This document shows positions 35,397 to 44,504 of a stretch of 64,000 nt of DNA, one piece after another. The number at the start of each line of letters is the position of its first letter. The first letter of the stretch is position 1. Both the position numbers and the translations under genes were made by a program. The notes below the pieces were generated by a model, which had not been told where the DNA came from, did not search any database, and saw only the letters and a program-made list of their open reading frames with translations. Source of the DNA: Gillisia xinjiangensis (GTDB taxonomy: Bacteria; Bacteroidota; Bacteroidia; Flavobacteriales; Flavobacteriaceae); NCBI RefSeq assembly GCF_046298265.1, contig NZ_JBKAHK010000008.1:62001-126000 (forward strand), in the 5' to 3' direction.

Positions 35397-36341
35397 TTAG
35401 TTACCAACCGGATAAATTCCCTTTTTTGGAATTTCAATTTCATACATTTTACCAGATTTATTATTAAGATGAGCTTCCCGAAGCCAGGGATTATGAATTT
35501 TTAAAATCTTATAATTAATATCTAACTTTTGTGCAAAGGCAGCAAAATTTGAAACTGGCGTATCTACTTTCACTGTGGTTGTTTCAATATGGGAATAAAG
35601 GTCTTCCTGTGAAAAGTTAAACCCATATTTTTTCGGGTTTTTCATAATTTCCTTTAAGGCAATAATTCTAAAAACGTATCTGCCTGTTTCCTCACCAAGT
35701 AAAAGATCATAGTAATTATTTACTTCCTGCCGCTCCAGCTGCCTTAAAACACCTGTATTACCTGCATTATAAGCGGCGGCCGCCATTGTCCAGCTTCCAA
35801 ATCGCTCTTTAGACTTTAAAAGATACTCACAAGCCACTCTGGTAGATTTCTCTATATGATAGCGCTCATCTACATTTCCATTAATTTCCAGTTTATAATC
35901 TTTTCCTGTTCCCTCCATAATTTGCCAAAACCCTACTGCACGCGCAGGGGAAACAGCCTGAGTCAACCCGCTTTCTATAACCGCCAAATATTTAAAATCA
36001 TCCGGAACTCCATATTCCTTCAAAATAGGCTCAATCACCGGGAAGTATTTATTGGCTCTTTTAAGCAACAGCAACGCATTGGACTGCCAATAGGTATTGA
36101 CCAGCAATTCTCTATCCATACGCTCATAAACATCCGGATCCTCAATGGGAACAAGTTCGCCTCCAAAATTCAGATTTTCAGGCATTGGCAATGCATAAAT
36201 ATTATAGTCTCGCGTTACCTTTTCCACCTTTTCTTCAGTAATATCTTTATCTGTATTTGGGCCTTCCTGCACAGCCTGGATGCTTACCGCTAAAACAGCA
36301 ATAAGTCCAACGCTCATCAACAAAACTTTTAAAATTTTCAT
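35397..36341 (-). CDS. Periplasmic lytic murein transglycosylase (SLT domain)
   Basis: 314 residues. Signal peptide near residues 1-24 (LLMSVGLIAVLAVSIQA). The SLT domain holds the catalytic Glu123 (AVIESGLTQAVSP), GFWQIMEGTGKDYKL and AYNAGNTGV, the classical family 1 lytic transglycosylase motifs as in MltD. The end (FAAFAQKLDINYKILKIHN, then IEIPKKG) resembles a degenerate LysM module. It would cleave peptidoglycan glycan chains to form 1,6-anhydro ends. It is followed 20 bp on by nothing on the same strand except the hydrolase located upstream, so the two may share a transcript. Confidence 0.88.
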   Translation of the reverse strand: MKILKVLLMSVGLIAVLAVSIQAVQEGPNTDKDITEEKVEKVTRDYNIYALPMPENLNFGGELVPIEDPDVYERMDRELLVNTYWQSNALLLLKRANKYFPVIEPILKEYGVPDDFKYLAVIESGLTQAVSPARAVGFWQIMEGTGKDYKLEINGNVDERYHIEKSTRVACEYLLKSKERFGSWTMAAAAYNAGNTGVLRQLERQEVNNYYDLLLGEETGRYVFRIIALKEIMKNPKKYGFNFSQEDLYSHIETTTVKVDTPVSNFAAFAQKLDINYKILKIHNPWLREAHLNNKSGKMYEIEIPKKGIYPVGN

Positions 36342-36361
36342 GTTTTTATTTTTTATTATGT

Positions 36362-37042
36362 TTAACTAAGTTTTCCGTTGATAATAATTCCAGGTAAATG
36401 TTTATTGAACCATTTATATCTATTTATTATCATAATGTGGGTGCCACCTTTTACTGTAATACAGCCTTTTATATATTTATAGGGGAAAATCTCATCCATA
36501 TCTCCGTGAATGTGAACAATACCTTCAATAGGTTTATCACAATCCCAAAGCACCATATTTTTTATAGCCCAATCCAAATATTTGGTGTTTCTAACAGATA
36601 TATATTTTTTATAAAGCTGAGCTCTTTTGGTTATATAATCTCCAACGGCAATCTTTTCAAGCTGGTCAACGTAATCTACTAAACTAGTGGGAATAAGCTT
36701 GAAGAAACCAGTATTCCCTGCATACTTCATTCTTCGGGGAAGTTCATCCCTGCATTTTACACTTGAAATAATAATAAGTCGCTTTAATTCCAAATATTTA
36801 CTCATCTCCTGAACAATAATACCGCCAAAAGAAACACCAATAAGAACTATATGATCATGTTTTATGTATCGATTCATCCTTTGCGCATAATGTACCAGAG
36901 ACTCATCAGTAGTTGGAATTATCCATTCCAGCAAATGAATTTCAAACTGCTCCTCCGGCAATTTAATATATTCAAAAATAGATGAGTTCGCAGCCAATCC
37001 TGGCATAAAATAAACGTGGGTAATTTGCGTGTTATTCGGCAT
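36362..37042 (-). CDS. Alpha/beta hydrolase
   Basis: 226 residues, no signal peptide. A full catalytic triad can be proposed: Ser in GVSFGG (nucleophile elbow), Asp in HGDMDEIFP and His in GGTHIM near the C terminus. The oxyanion strand is YFMPGLAANSSIF. It is a small single-domain hydrolase of unknown substrate. It lies 20 bp upstream of the lytic transglycosylase gene on the same strand, which suggests joint transcription. Confidence 0.78.
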   Translation of the reverse strand: MPNNTQITHVYFMPGLAANSSIFEYIKLPEEQFEIHLLEWIIPTTDESLVHYAQRMNRYIKHDHIVLIGVSFGGIIVQEMSKYLELKRLIIISSVKCRDELPRRMKYAGNTGFFKLIPTSLVDYVDQLEKIAVGDYITKRAQLYKKYISVRNTKYLDWAIKNMVLWDCDKPIEGIVHIHGDMDEIFPYKYIKGCITVKGGTHIMIINRYKWFNKHLPGIIINGKLS

Positions 37043-37672
37043 TCAAACTGGGATATTACTCTAAAAGATCAAATTTTATTAAAATTCAACTTCAAAATTA
37101 CTGATATTTTTCCCTCTTATGCTATCAGGACAGTTAAAAAACACTCCGAAAAAGGCGCGTTTTTAAGGATGGATAGGGAAAGTAAAAAAATCTAACAGGA
37201 AAATTAACATTCCTTTGTAAATCAGATGATCTTTGAACGGTAACTCGTACAAATTTTGCAAAATCAAAAACCCGGGGCAAGCCCAAAAGATATGAATTGA
37301 CAAATATTTTTAAAAATTCGGAGCAAGCCTCGGCGATTTAGACCCTCAATGAGGGATTAAAATCTTATCTTTACAGGATAGTGATAAATTCTTTCTGAAT
37401 TGTTTAATGATCTTTATAATCTAAAATAGAGAAAAAACAAAAACTAAAGTCTCAGGAATGCCAATATCAATTACCAGGAGTAAGCTCAAAATATACGTAA
37501 AAGGAAAAAATATCCAGATCATTGGGGAATGAAATTCAAATCTGAAATGATTTTAATTTACGGCTTTTTTCTGAATAAACAGGACTCTTCTGGAACAGGA
37601 AAAAATAATATTTTAATTTAATAGCCTTCATTTTTATTTGGAAAGGAAAAGTTGAACTAAATTTTAAAGACG
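37043..37672. other. 630-bp intergenic region
   Basis: It separates divergent genes and contains no coding region. Its only recognisable structure is copy 2 of the CCTCAATGAGGG dispersed repeat at 37262-37360. The rest is AT-rich sequence with no clear box. Confidence 0.45.
37262..37360 (+). repeat. Dispersed repeat ending CCTCAATGAGGGATTAAA, copy 2
   Basis: It starts ATCAAAAACCCGGGGCAAG and ends CCTCAATGAGGGATTAAA, as does 10881-10977. It also has internal GGGCAAGCC and GAGCAAGCCTCGG units that resemble each other, suggesting a build-up from shorter modules. Confidence 0.7.
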
Positions 37673-37975
37673 ATGAATGATGTAGAGATTGTAATTACCA
37701 ACAATGAGTTTTTAAGACAGTTTGAGGCTGTCATACAAAATGAATTGATCACGGTGGAATATTCCCAGCAGGAGCGAAAAATATTCCTTACAAAGTTAAG
37801 GATGCCAGATCCTTTAAAAGATGAAGGATACTTAGAGCCATTTTTGGAAAAATTATTAGGCCAAATCAAAGAAGGTACCGACAGGGTTGTGCCAACAAGT
37901 CCTGAAATTGCCACATTTATTAGAAAGCACAGAAGGAAGTATAAAGACCTCTTACCTGTAGGAATAAATATTTAA
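37673..37975 (+). CDS. Small GNAT-like protein (COG2388 type)
   Basis: 100 residues. The C-terminal half (VVPTSPEIATFIRKHRRKY, followed by LLPVG) matches the end of the short GNAT-related proteins of COG2388, where the usual form is VVPLCPxVxxYIxxHPEY. The acetyl-CoA loop is poorly kept, with LKDEGYLEPFLEKLLG where the family has RGxGIGSxL, so acetyltransferase activity is doubtful. It overlaps the mtaB stop by a few bases tail to tail. Confidence 0.6.
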   Translation: MNDVEIVITNNEFLRQFEAVIQNELITVEYSQQERKIFLTKLRMPDPLKDEGYLEPFLEKLLGQIKEGTDRVVPTSPEIATFIRKHRRKYKDLLPVGINI

Positions 37976-39306
37976 ACCGCGATAGAAGAGTTTTTGTAGT
38001 TGAAACGCACCAACCCGTCTTCATCTATTTTTTCGAGTTCAATATCATGCAGGGTATTAACAAGTTCAGGATTCCAGGGAGTTTTTACCTTAACATAATT
38101 CTCTGTGAATCCGTGGATGAAACCAGCCTTGTTTTCACCTTCAAAAAGAACGATATGGGAAGTCCCTAACTGACTTTCATAAAAAGCCCTGCGCTTTTTT
38201 GCCGAAAGTCCTCTGAGCATTTTGCTTCGTTTCTTTCGTACCCTCACCGGAACTATTTCCGGCATTTCTGCTGCAGCCGTATTTTCCCGTTCAGAATAGG
38301 CAAATACGTGTAGATAAGAAATATCGAGTTCGTTTAAGAAATTATAAGTTTCTAAAAAGTTTTCTTCCGTTTCTCCCGGAAAACCAACAATAACATCCAC
38401 ACCTATACAGGCATTGGGCATCACCGCTTTTATTTGAGTCACCCTGTCAATATACAATTCCTTCATATACCGGCGCTTCATCGCTTTCAGGATCTCGTTG
38501 GAGCCACTTTGCAAGGGGATATGAAAGTGAGGAACAAACGAATTGCTTTGGGCTACAAAATCAATTGTTTCATTTTTTAAAAGATTCGGTTCTATTGAAG
38601 AAATTCGCAAACGCTCGATTCCGGTAACTTTATCCAATGCTTTTACCAGATCTAAAAAAGTATGTTCATGTTTTTTATTCCCAAATTCCCCTTTTCCATA
38701 ATCTCCAATATTCACTCCCGTGAGCACGATTTCCTTAATACCTTTTGCCGAAATTTCGGAAGCGTTCTTTAAAACGTTCTCCAGTTTATCACTTCTGGAA
38801 ATCCCTCTTGCCAAAGGAATGGTACAATAAGTACATTTATAATCACAACCGTCCTGAACTTTTAAAAACGCCCGGGTCCTGTCTCCAAAAGAGTAGGCAC
38901 TAACATAAAAATTGGCTTCTGAGATTTCACAGGAATGGATTTCAGCAAATTCAGATTTGGTAAGATCGTTTAAATAATCGGTGATCTTGAATTTTTCTGA
39001 AGCACCCAAAACCAGATCTACACCATCAACATCGGCTAATTCTTCGGGTTTTAACTGAGCATAACAGCCAATGGCAATTACAAAAGCATCCTCATTTGCT
39101 TTTTGGGCATGTTTTACGATAGTTTTAAAACGCTTATCGGCATTCTCGGTGACGGAACAGGTATTGATCACATAAATATCGGCATGTTCAGAAAAATCAA
39201 CCCGTTGAAAACCTTCCTCTTTAAAAGAACGCGCGATGGTGGATGTTTCAGAAAAATTGAGCTTACAGCCCAGAGTATAAAAAGCCACTTTTTTAGGATT
39301 GCTCAT
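37972..39306 (-). CDS. mtaB: tRNA (N6-L-threonylcarbamoyladenosine-37-C2)-methylthiotransferase
   Basis: 444 residues from ATG 39306. The three-domain methylthiotransferase layout is clear: N-terminal UPF0004 domain with three Cys (YTLGCKLNFSE, INTCSVTENAD, AIGCYAQLKPEE), radical-SAM domain with CxxxCxxC (QDGCDYKCTYCTIPLARG), and a C-terminal TRAM domain (GTSHIVLFEGENKAGFIHGF). MtaB converts t6A37 to ms2t6A37 in tRNAs reading ANN codons. A TATATTTG box precedes it on the minus strand. Confidence 0.95.
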   Translation of the reverse strand: MSNPKKVAFYTLGCKLNFSETSTIARSFKEEGFQRVDFSEHADIYVINTCSVTENADKRFKTIVKHAQKANEDAFVIAIGCYAQLKPEELADVDGVDLVLGASEKFKITDYLNDLTKSEFAEIHSCEISEANFYVSAYSFGDRTRAFLKVQDGCDYKCTYCTIPLARGISRSDKLENVLKNASEISAKGIKEIVLTGVNIGDYGKGEFGNKKHEHTFLDLVKALDKVTGIERLRISSIEPNLLKNETIDFVAQSNSFVPHFHIPLQSGSNEILKAMKRRYMKELYIDRVTQIKAVMPNACIGVDVIVGFPGETEENFLETYNFLNELDISYLHVFAYSERENTAAAEMPEIVPVRVRKKRSKMLRGLSAKKRRAFYESQLGTSHIVLFEGENKAGFIHGFTENYVKVKTPWNPELVNTLHDIELEKIDEDGLVRFNYKNSSIAV

Positions 39307-39346
39307 CACCTTATTTATTTAAAATTATGCCTGAAATTAGGGCTTG

Positions 39347-39354
39347 CAAATATA
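39347..39354 (-). promoter_or_regulatory. mtaB -7 promoter box TATATTTG
   Basis: On the minus strand TATATTTG fits TAnnTTTG, about 40 bp before the mtaB ATG. Confidence 0.55.
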
Positions 39355-39476
39355 CCCACTTTTATCGGGTTATTAAAATGGCCTGAAGTATAGATAACCC
39401 GAAAAAGATATTTCGAACTTTATAAAAGCTCTTGCAGAGAATAATCGCCTTAAAATTTATGATCTTTAAATAGAAT

Positions 39477-40649
39477 TTAGTCTTTCCTCCACTTTTTGGT
39501 CTCATCAAAAACCTGTTCTAAAATTGCCTTATCATCATTGGTGAACTCGATATTCCTTCGTTTCATAACAACTTCAGCCACTTCAAAAGCTTTAATGGTT
39601 TTGTAAGTCGTAATTCCGCCGCTTCCTCCCCAACTAAAACTGGGAATAAAATTGCGGGGAAATCCGCTTCCGAAGATATTTGCACTTACACCAATTACAG
39701 TTCCGGTGTTGAACATGGTATTGATCCCGCATTTGCTATGATCTCCCATCATCAATCCACAAAACTGCAAGCCTGTTCTGGCAAAACCTTCCGATTCATA
39801 ATCCCAAAGCCTAACTTCAGCATAATTGTTTTTTAGGTTGGAAGTGTTTGTGTCGGCACCAAGATTACACCATTCCCCAATGACCGAATTACCAAGAAAA
39901 CCATCATGTCCTTTGTTGGAATAAGCGAAAATCACCGAATTATTAACCTCTCCCCCAACCTTCGAGAATGGACCCACAGTAGTTGGTCCGTAAATTTTGG
40001 ATCCCATTTTTAAAACAGAATTCTCACAAAGTGCGAATGGTCCACGTACCATGCAACCTTCCATCACCTCTGCATCTGCTCCAATATAAATTGGTCCTTC
40101 GGAAGCATTTAAAATAGAAAATTCAACTTTCGCTCCTTTTTCTATGAAAATATTTTCAGCTGAAAGAACATTGTTAGAGGTTGAAATAGGTTCGCTATCA
40201 CGGTTTTTGGTGATCAAATCAAAATCGGCAGCAATCGCTTCCCCATTTTTTGAAAAAATATCCCAGGTGTTTTCCAGTTGAAAAACATCTCCCTGTAATT
40301 CAAGTTGTGTAAAGTTGTCAAAATCGACCTCCTGATCTTCAAGAGTGAAAAAAGCGACGATTTCGTCTCCATGAAATATAGCCTGATGCGCTTCAAGATC
40401 TTCAATTTGGGCCAAAAATTCAGGCGTAGGAAGATATGAAGCATTGATCATTATATTCTCAGGCATTTCAACCATAGGCCATTTTGGAGATAAATAATCT
40501 TCGGTAACCGTTGAAGTGGTCGTCATTAAAAGCCTTTCCCACTTCTCGCGAATAGTGAGAATACCAACTCTAATATCTGCAACAGGGCGGGTAAAAGTAA
40601 AAGGAAGCAACTGCTTTCTTACCGATCCATCAAATAAAATATAATTCAT
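39477..40649 (-). CDS. GlmU-like sugar-phosphate nucleotidyltransferase/acyltransferase family protein
   Basis: 390 residues. N-terminal part MNYILFDGSVRKQLLPFTFT and RPVADIRVGILTIREKW is typical of the Bacteroidota GlmU-like family (TIGR03991), proposed to replace GlmU in UDP-GlcNAc formation. The C-terminal half is a left-handed beta-helix with hexapeptide pattern (GPIYIGADAEVMEGCMVRGP, then VIGEWCNLGADTNTSNLKNN). The usual GlmU start LAAGxGTRM is absent, so catalysis of the first step should not be taken for granted. It lies in a minus-strand run between rpmE2 and mtaB. Confidence 0.85.
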   Translation of the reverse strand: MNYILFDGSVRKQLLPFTFTRPVADIRVGILTIREKWERLLMTTTSTVTEDYLSPKWPMVEMPENIMINASYLPTPEFLAQIEDLEAHQAIFHGDEIVAFFTLEDQEVDFDNFTQLELQGDVFQLENTWDIFSKNGEAIAADFDLITKNRDSEPISTSNNVLSAENIFIEKGAKVEFSILNASEGPIYIGADAEVMEGCMVRGPFALCENSVLKMGSKIYGPTTVGPFSKVGGEVNNSVIFAYSNKGHDGFLGNSVIGEWCNLGADTNTSNLKNNYAEVRLWDYESEGFARTGLQFCGLMMGDHSKCGINTMFNTGTVIGVSANIFGSGFPRNFIPSFSWGGSGGITTYKTIKAFEVAEVVMKRRNIEFTNDDKAILEQVFDETKKWRKD

Positions 40650-40791
40650 ATTAATATAGTTATGAGGTAAAGGTACGAGGAAAATAAAAATAGTATTAAG
40701 CGCCAGGGCTCACAATTTTTCAAAACAAAAAGGATATAAAAACCAAAAGCCCTCATTTCTGAAGGCTTTGATATTTTTAAAAACAAGAAGA

Positions 40792-41043
40792 TTATTTCTT
40801 GAATTTAGCGTATTTGTTTTTGAATTTATCAATCCTACCTGCGGTATCCAGTAATTTGGATTTTCCAGTGTAGAAAGGATGAGAGGTTCTTGAGATTTCC
40901 ATTTTAACCAATGGATACTCTGTACCTTCAACTTCTATAGTTTCTTTAGTATTTGCGGTAGATTTAGTAATAAATACCTCCTCGTTGGACATATCTTTAA
41001 ATGCTACCAATCTATAATTTTCCGGATGGATTCCCTGCTTCAT
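40792..41043 (-). CDS. rpmE2: Ribosomal protein bL31 type B
   Basis: 83 residues from ATG 41043. MKQGIHPENYRLVAFKDMS and TSHPFYTGKSKLLDTAGRID are the bL31 signature, followed by the Lys-rich FKNKYAKFKK end. It has none of the zinc-binding Cys of type A, so it is the zinc-independent form. An upstream in-frame stretch exists but lacks the family's conserved start. A TAAATTTG box lies on the minus strand at 41082-41089. Confidence 0.96.
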   Translation of the reverse strand: MKQGIHPENYRLVAFKDMSNEEVFITKSTANTKETIEVEGTEYPLVKMEISRTSHPFYTGKSKLLDTAGRIDKFKNKYAKFKK

Positions 41044-41081
41044 CGCTTTATTCTTTAAAATCGTGTTCGTTTTTCGAGTGG

Positions 41082-41089
41082 CAAATTTA
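41082..41089 (-). promoter_or_regulatory. rpmE2 -7 promoter box TAAATTTG
   Basis: TAnnTTTG on the minus strand, 38 bp before the rpmE2 ATG; this also rules out a longer N terminus. Confidence 0.55.
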
Positions 41090-41179
41090 AGCAATTTTAA
41101 TAAATATCAAACTAATTATGCCCTAAATTTTAAAAGACTTCAATTTACACTTAAAATTCGCCGGTATGTAACGTTTTCC

Positions 41180-41187
41180 TATATTTG
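41180..41187 (+). promoter_or_regulatory. -7 promoter box TATATTTG
   Basis: TAnnTTTG box 33 bp before ATG 41221. It favours that ATG over a TTG at 41185 that would lie inside the box. It probably serves the DUF4199 and GT2 genes. Confidence 0.6.
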
Positions 41188-41220
41188 TTAACTAACTGGC
41201 ATAACCAATCAATTGATAAA

Positions 41221-41754
41221 ATGAAAAAATCTTTACAATCTGTTATTGTTCCTTACGGACTTACTTTAGGTGTAATTTCTATTTTAATCACAGTATTAAT
41301 CTATGCATTAAACCTTGAATTGTTTACCAAATGGTATATCACTCTTATTAATTTAGCGATTGTTCTTGTTATAGGCATCATGGCCGTGAAACAGGTTAAA
41401 GCCATTGATCCTGAGCCATTCTTTTCCTTTAAAAGTGCATTTTCTGCCTTTTTCTTCACCGTTCTCCTTGGCTCGTTTATTTCAATAGTTTTTACAGGTA
41501 TCCTCTTTAACTTCATAGATTCAGAAGCTGCTAAATATGTGCAGGAAATGACCCTGGAAGCAAGTCGTGAAATGATGGAAAATTTTGGAGCTCAACAGGC
41601 ACAAATAGATGCTGCGATTGCGCAACAGGAAGGGAATAACCCTTTTGGATGGAAAAATTTATTTATGGGATTTGCTTTTTCCATAGTTCTTTACGCAATC
41701 TTGTCTTTAATAATAGCCGCAATCTTTAAGGAAAAAGATCCAAACAGAGCATAA
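41221..41754 (+). CDS. DUF4199 membrane protein
   Basis: 177 residues with four hydrophobic segments (near 10-30, 36-52, 73-94 and 146-168) separated by a hydrophilic helix (MTLEASREMMENFGAQQAQ). This is the DUF4199 layout found throughout Bacteroidota next to GT2 glycosyltransferases. No function is known. The GT2 gene follows after 3 bp, so they are one operon. Confidence 0.85.
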   Translation: MKKSLQSVIVPYGLTLGVISILITVLIYALNLELFTKWYITLINLAIVLVIGIMAVKQVKAIDPEPFFSFKSAFSAFFFTVLLGSFISIVFTGILFNFIDSEAAKYVQEMTLEASREMMENFGAQQAQIDAAIAQQEGNNPFGWKNLFMGFAFSIVLYAILSLIIAAIFKEKDPNRA

Positions 41755-41757
41755 TTT

Positions 41758-42717
41758 ATGCAGTTATCCATAGTTATTCCTCTTTTAAACGAGGAAGAAT
41801 CTTTACCGGAATTATATAATTGGATTGTATCTGTGATGCAATCCAATTCCTATTCCTATGAAATAATTTTTATTGATGATGGCAGTACTGATGATTCCTG
41901 GAACACCATCTCAAATTTAGCATTAAAAGATCCGGCTGTAAAAGGGATTAAATTCAACAGGAATTATGGAAAATCCCAGGCACTTCATGCGGGTTTTCTT
42001 GCTTCTAACGGTGATGTTGTAATTACCATGGATGCAGATTTGCAGGATAATCCCGAGGAAATCCCCGAATTGTATGATCTGATAAAAAAGGAAAATTACG
42101 ACCTGATCTCCGGCTGGAAGAAAAAGCGATATGATTCGGTATTATCCAAGAATCTACCATCAAAACTATTTAACGCTGCAGCCCGGAAAACCTCCGGAGT
42201 AAAACTTCACGATTTTAATTGTGGGCTTAAAGCCTATAATAAAACTGTTATTAAAAATATTGATGTGTACGGAGAAATGCATCGCTATATTCCGGTATTG
42301 GCTAAAAATGCGGGTTTTGTAAAAATAGGAGAAAAAGAAGTAAAGCATCAGGCCCGGAAATATGGCAAAACCAAATTTGGAATGGAACGTTTTATAAATG
42401 GCTTTCTGGATCTTATTAGTATCTGGTTTTTGTCCAAATTCGGAAAAAGACCAATGCACCTTTTTGGTGCCCTGGGTGTACTAATGTTCTTTTTTGGATT
42501 TATTGCCGCCACCTGGATAGGACTTTCCAAACTTTATAAAATGTATCATAACCAACCCAATATCCTCGTAACGGATAATCCCTGGTTTTACATCGCCCTA
42601 ATCCTTATGGTAATAGGAACCCAGTTTTTCCTTGCGGGATTCCTTGGAGAGCTCATCTTAAGAAGTAAACGGGAAAAAGATCGGTATTTGATTAGCAAAA
42701 CAACAGGGATAAATTAA
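41758..42717 (+). CDS. GT2 glycosyltransferase, polyprenyl-phosphate type with two membrane helices
   Basis: 319 residues. GT-A domain: IVIPLLNEEESLPELYNW, IDDGSTDDSW and the metal-binding MDADLQDNPEEIPEL; GLKAYNKTVIKNIDVYGEMH is the family's acceptor region. Two membrane segments near 235-260 and 272-297 end the protein. The closest relatives in layout are GtrB, ArnC and DPM1-like enzymes, which move a sugar from a nucleotide to undecaprenyl phosphate at the inner membrane. Its co-location with DUF4199, phosphoglucomutase and an MsbA-like exporter suggests work on cell-envelope glycans. Confidence 0.9.
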   Translation: MQLSIVIPLLNEEESLPELYNWIVSVMQSNSYSYEIIFIDDGSTDDSWNTISNLALKDPAVKGIKFNRNYGKSQALHAGFLASNGDVVITMDADLQDNPEEIPELYDLIKKENYDLISGWKKKRYDSVLSKNLPSKLFNAAARKTSGVKLHDFNCGLKAYNKTVIKNIDVYGEMHRYIPVLAKNAGFVKIGEKEVKHQARKYGKTKFGMERFINGFLDLISIWFLSKFGKRPMHLFGALGVLMFFFGFIAATWIGLSKLYKMYHNQPNILVTDNPWFYIALILMVIGTQFFLAGFLGELILRSKREKDRYLISKTTGIN

Positions 42718-42738
42718 TCACTCCCGGCATAAAATTCT

Positions 42739-42746
42739 TATTTTTG
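42739..42746 (+). promoter_or_regulatory. -7 promoter box TATTTTTG
   Basis: TAnnTTTG box 18 bp before the phosphoglucomutase ATG; it may give a second transcript within the gene run. Confidence 0.45.
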
Positions 42747-42763
42747 TTTCTAAAATTTTAGTA

Positions 42764-44494
42764 ATGTCAAAAATAAAACCTGAGATACTTACCAAAGCCA
42801 AAGCGTGGCTTTCTGATACCTTCGACAAGGAAACACGTGAAAGAGTTCAATATCTTATAGATAACAACCCAAAAGAACTGGAAGAAAGTTTTTATAAGAA
42901 CACTTCATTTGGTACCGGGGGAATGCGCGATATTATGGGAGTTGGGCCAAACAGGATCAACAAATACACCCTCGGAAAAAACACTCAGGGAATTTCAAAC
43001 ATACTGAAACAGGAATTTAAAGGAGAAGATCTAAAAGTTGTGATCGCTTACGATTGCCGGAAAAACAGTAAGGAACTTGCTCAAATAGTCGCTGATGTGT
43101 TTTCTGCCAATAAAATCAAGGTGTTTCTGTTTTCAGAGCTGCGTTCTACTCCGGAGCTTTCTTTTGCGGTAAAATATTTGGATTGCCACTGCGGAATCGT
43201 GCTTACTGCGAGTCACAATCCACCGGAATATAATGGTTATAAGGTTTACTGGCAGGATGGAGGACAATTGGTGCCACCTCAGGACAAAATGATCATCCGG
43301 GAAATAGAAAAGCTTGACTATACCGAGATCAAATTTGAAGCAAACAAAGAACTCATAGAATTTATAGATAAAAAAGTTGATAATGCTTTTATTGAAGCTT
43401 CAGTTAAAAATGGAAGTTTTGACACTTCTTCAGCAGCAAAAGATAATCTTAAGATCGTTTTCACTTCCCTTCATGGAACTGCCTCAACTGTTAATCCGCA
43501 TGTTCTTGCTAAAGCTGGTTACAGAAACGTATTTACCGTGAAGGAACAGGATGAACCGGATGGAAATTTTCCCACGGTAAAATCACCCAATCCTGAAGAA
43601 CCTGAAGCCCTGAAAATGGCGATGGAACTTGCTATTGAAAAAGATGCAGATATTGTAATTGGAACCGATCCCGATGGCGATCGCCTTGGGGTTGCCGTGA
43701 GAAACCTAAACAATAACCTCATACTTCTCAATGGAAACCAGACCATGGTAGTGATGAGTTGGTTTTTGCTGGAGCAATGGAAAAAAGAAGGAAAATTGAA
43801 TAAAAATTCCTTCGTGGCCTCAACGATTGTTTCCACTCCGATGCTTAAAAATATCACCGAAAGTTATGCTGCTCAATACCACGAAGTTCTTACCGGTTTT
43901 AAATGGATCGCAAAATTGATAAAAGACCACCCGGAACTGGATTTTGTTGGGGGTGGTGAAGAAAGTTTTGGATATATGGTAGGCGATTTTGTGAGAGATA
44001 AAGATGCAGCCACCGCTACCCTACTTGCCTGCGAAATTGCGGCCCAAATGAAAGCCAACGGAAGTTCCTTTTATGAAAAGCTTCTTGAACTTTATACCGA
44101 ATTTGGATTGTACCGGGAAGAACTTATTTCATTGGTAAAAAAGGGAATGGACGGGGAATCACAGATAAAACAAATGATGGTGGATTTAAGAGAAAATCCG
44201 CTTTCTGAAATCAACGGGGAAAAAATTGTATTAATAGAGGATTATCAATCTTCTGAATCAAAAAATCTTCAGGATCATACCAAATACAGCCTGGATATTC
44301 CAAAATCCAATGTGTTGATCTATTATACGGAAGAGGGCACTAAAATCGCGGCACGACCTAGTGGTACAGAACCTAAGATCAAATTCTACATCAGTGTAAA
44401 CAGTGATTTAAACTCCATTGAAGAATTTGAAGAAACCAGCCAGCAATTGAAGGAAAAAATAGTAAAAATAAAATCTGATCTACACCTGGATTAA
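42764..44494 (+). CDS. Phosphoglucomutase/phosphomannomutase
   Basis: 576 residues, the long PgcA-type form of the alpha-D-phosphohexomutase family. The four functional loops are present: catalytic phospho-Ser150 in TASHNPPEYNGYK, the magnesium loop GTDPDGDRLG, the sugar-binding loop GGGEESFGYM and the phosphate-binding loop RPSGTEPKIKFY. It interconverts glucose 1- and 6-phosphate (or the mannose pair), feeding nucleotide-sugar synthesis. It follows the GT2 gene by 46 bp and precedes the ABC exporter by 10 bp. Confidence 0.94.
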   Translation: MSKIKPEILTKAKAWLSDTFDKETRERVQYLIDNNPKELEESFYKNTSFGTGGMRDIMGVGPNRINKYTLGKNTQGISNILKQEFKGEDLKVVIAYDCRKNSKELAQIVADVFSANKIKVFLFSELRSTPELSFAVKYLDCHCGIVLTASHNPPEYNGYKVYWQDGGQLVPPQDKMIIREIEKLDYTEIKFEANKELIEFIDKKVDNAFIEASVKNGSFDTSSAAKDNLKIVFTSLHGTASTVNPHVLAKAGYRNVFTVKEQDEPDGNFPTVKSPNPEEPEALKMAMELAIEKDADIVIGTDPDGDRLGVAVRNLNNNLILLNGNQTMVVMSWFLLEQWKKEGKLNKNSFVASTIVSTPMLKNITESYAAQYHEVLTGFKWIAKLIKDHPELDFVGGGEESFGYMVGDFVRDKDAATATLLACEIAAQMKANGSSFYEKLLELYTEFGLYREELISLVKKGMDGESQIKQMMVDLRENPLSEINGEKIVLIEDYQSSESKNLQDHTKYSLDIPKSNVLIYYTEEGTKIAARPSGTEPKIKFYISVNSDLNSIEEFEETSQQLKEKIVKIKSDLHLD

Positions 44495-44504
44495 TTAAAA
44501 TCAA

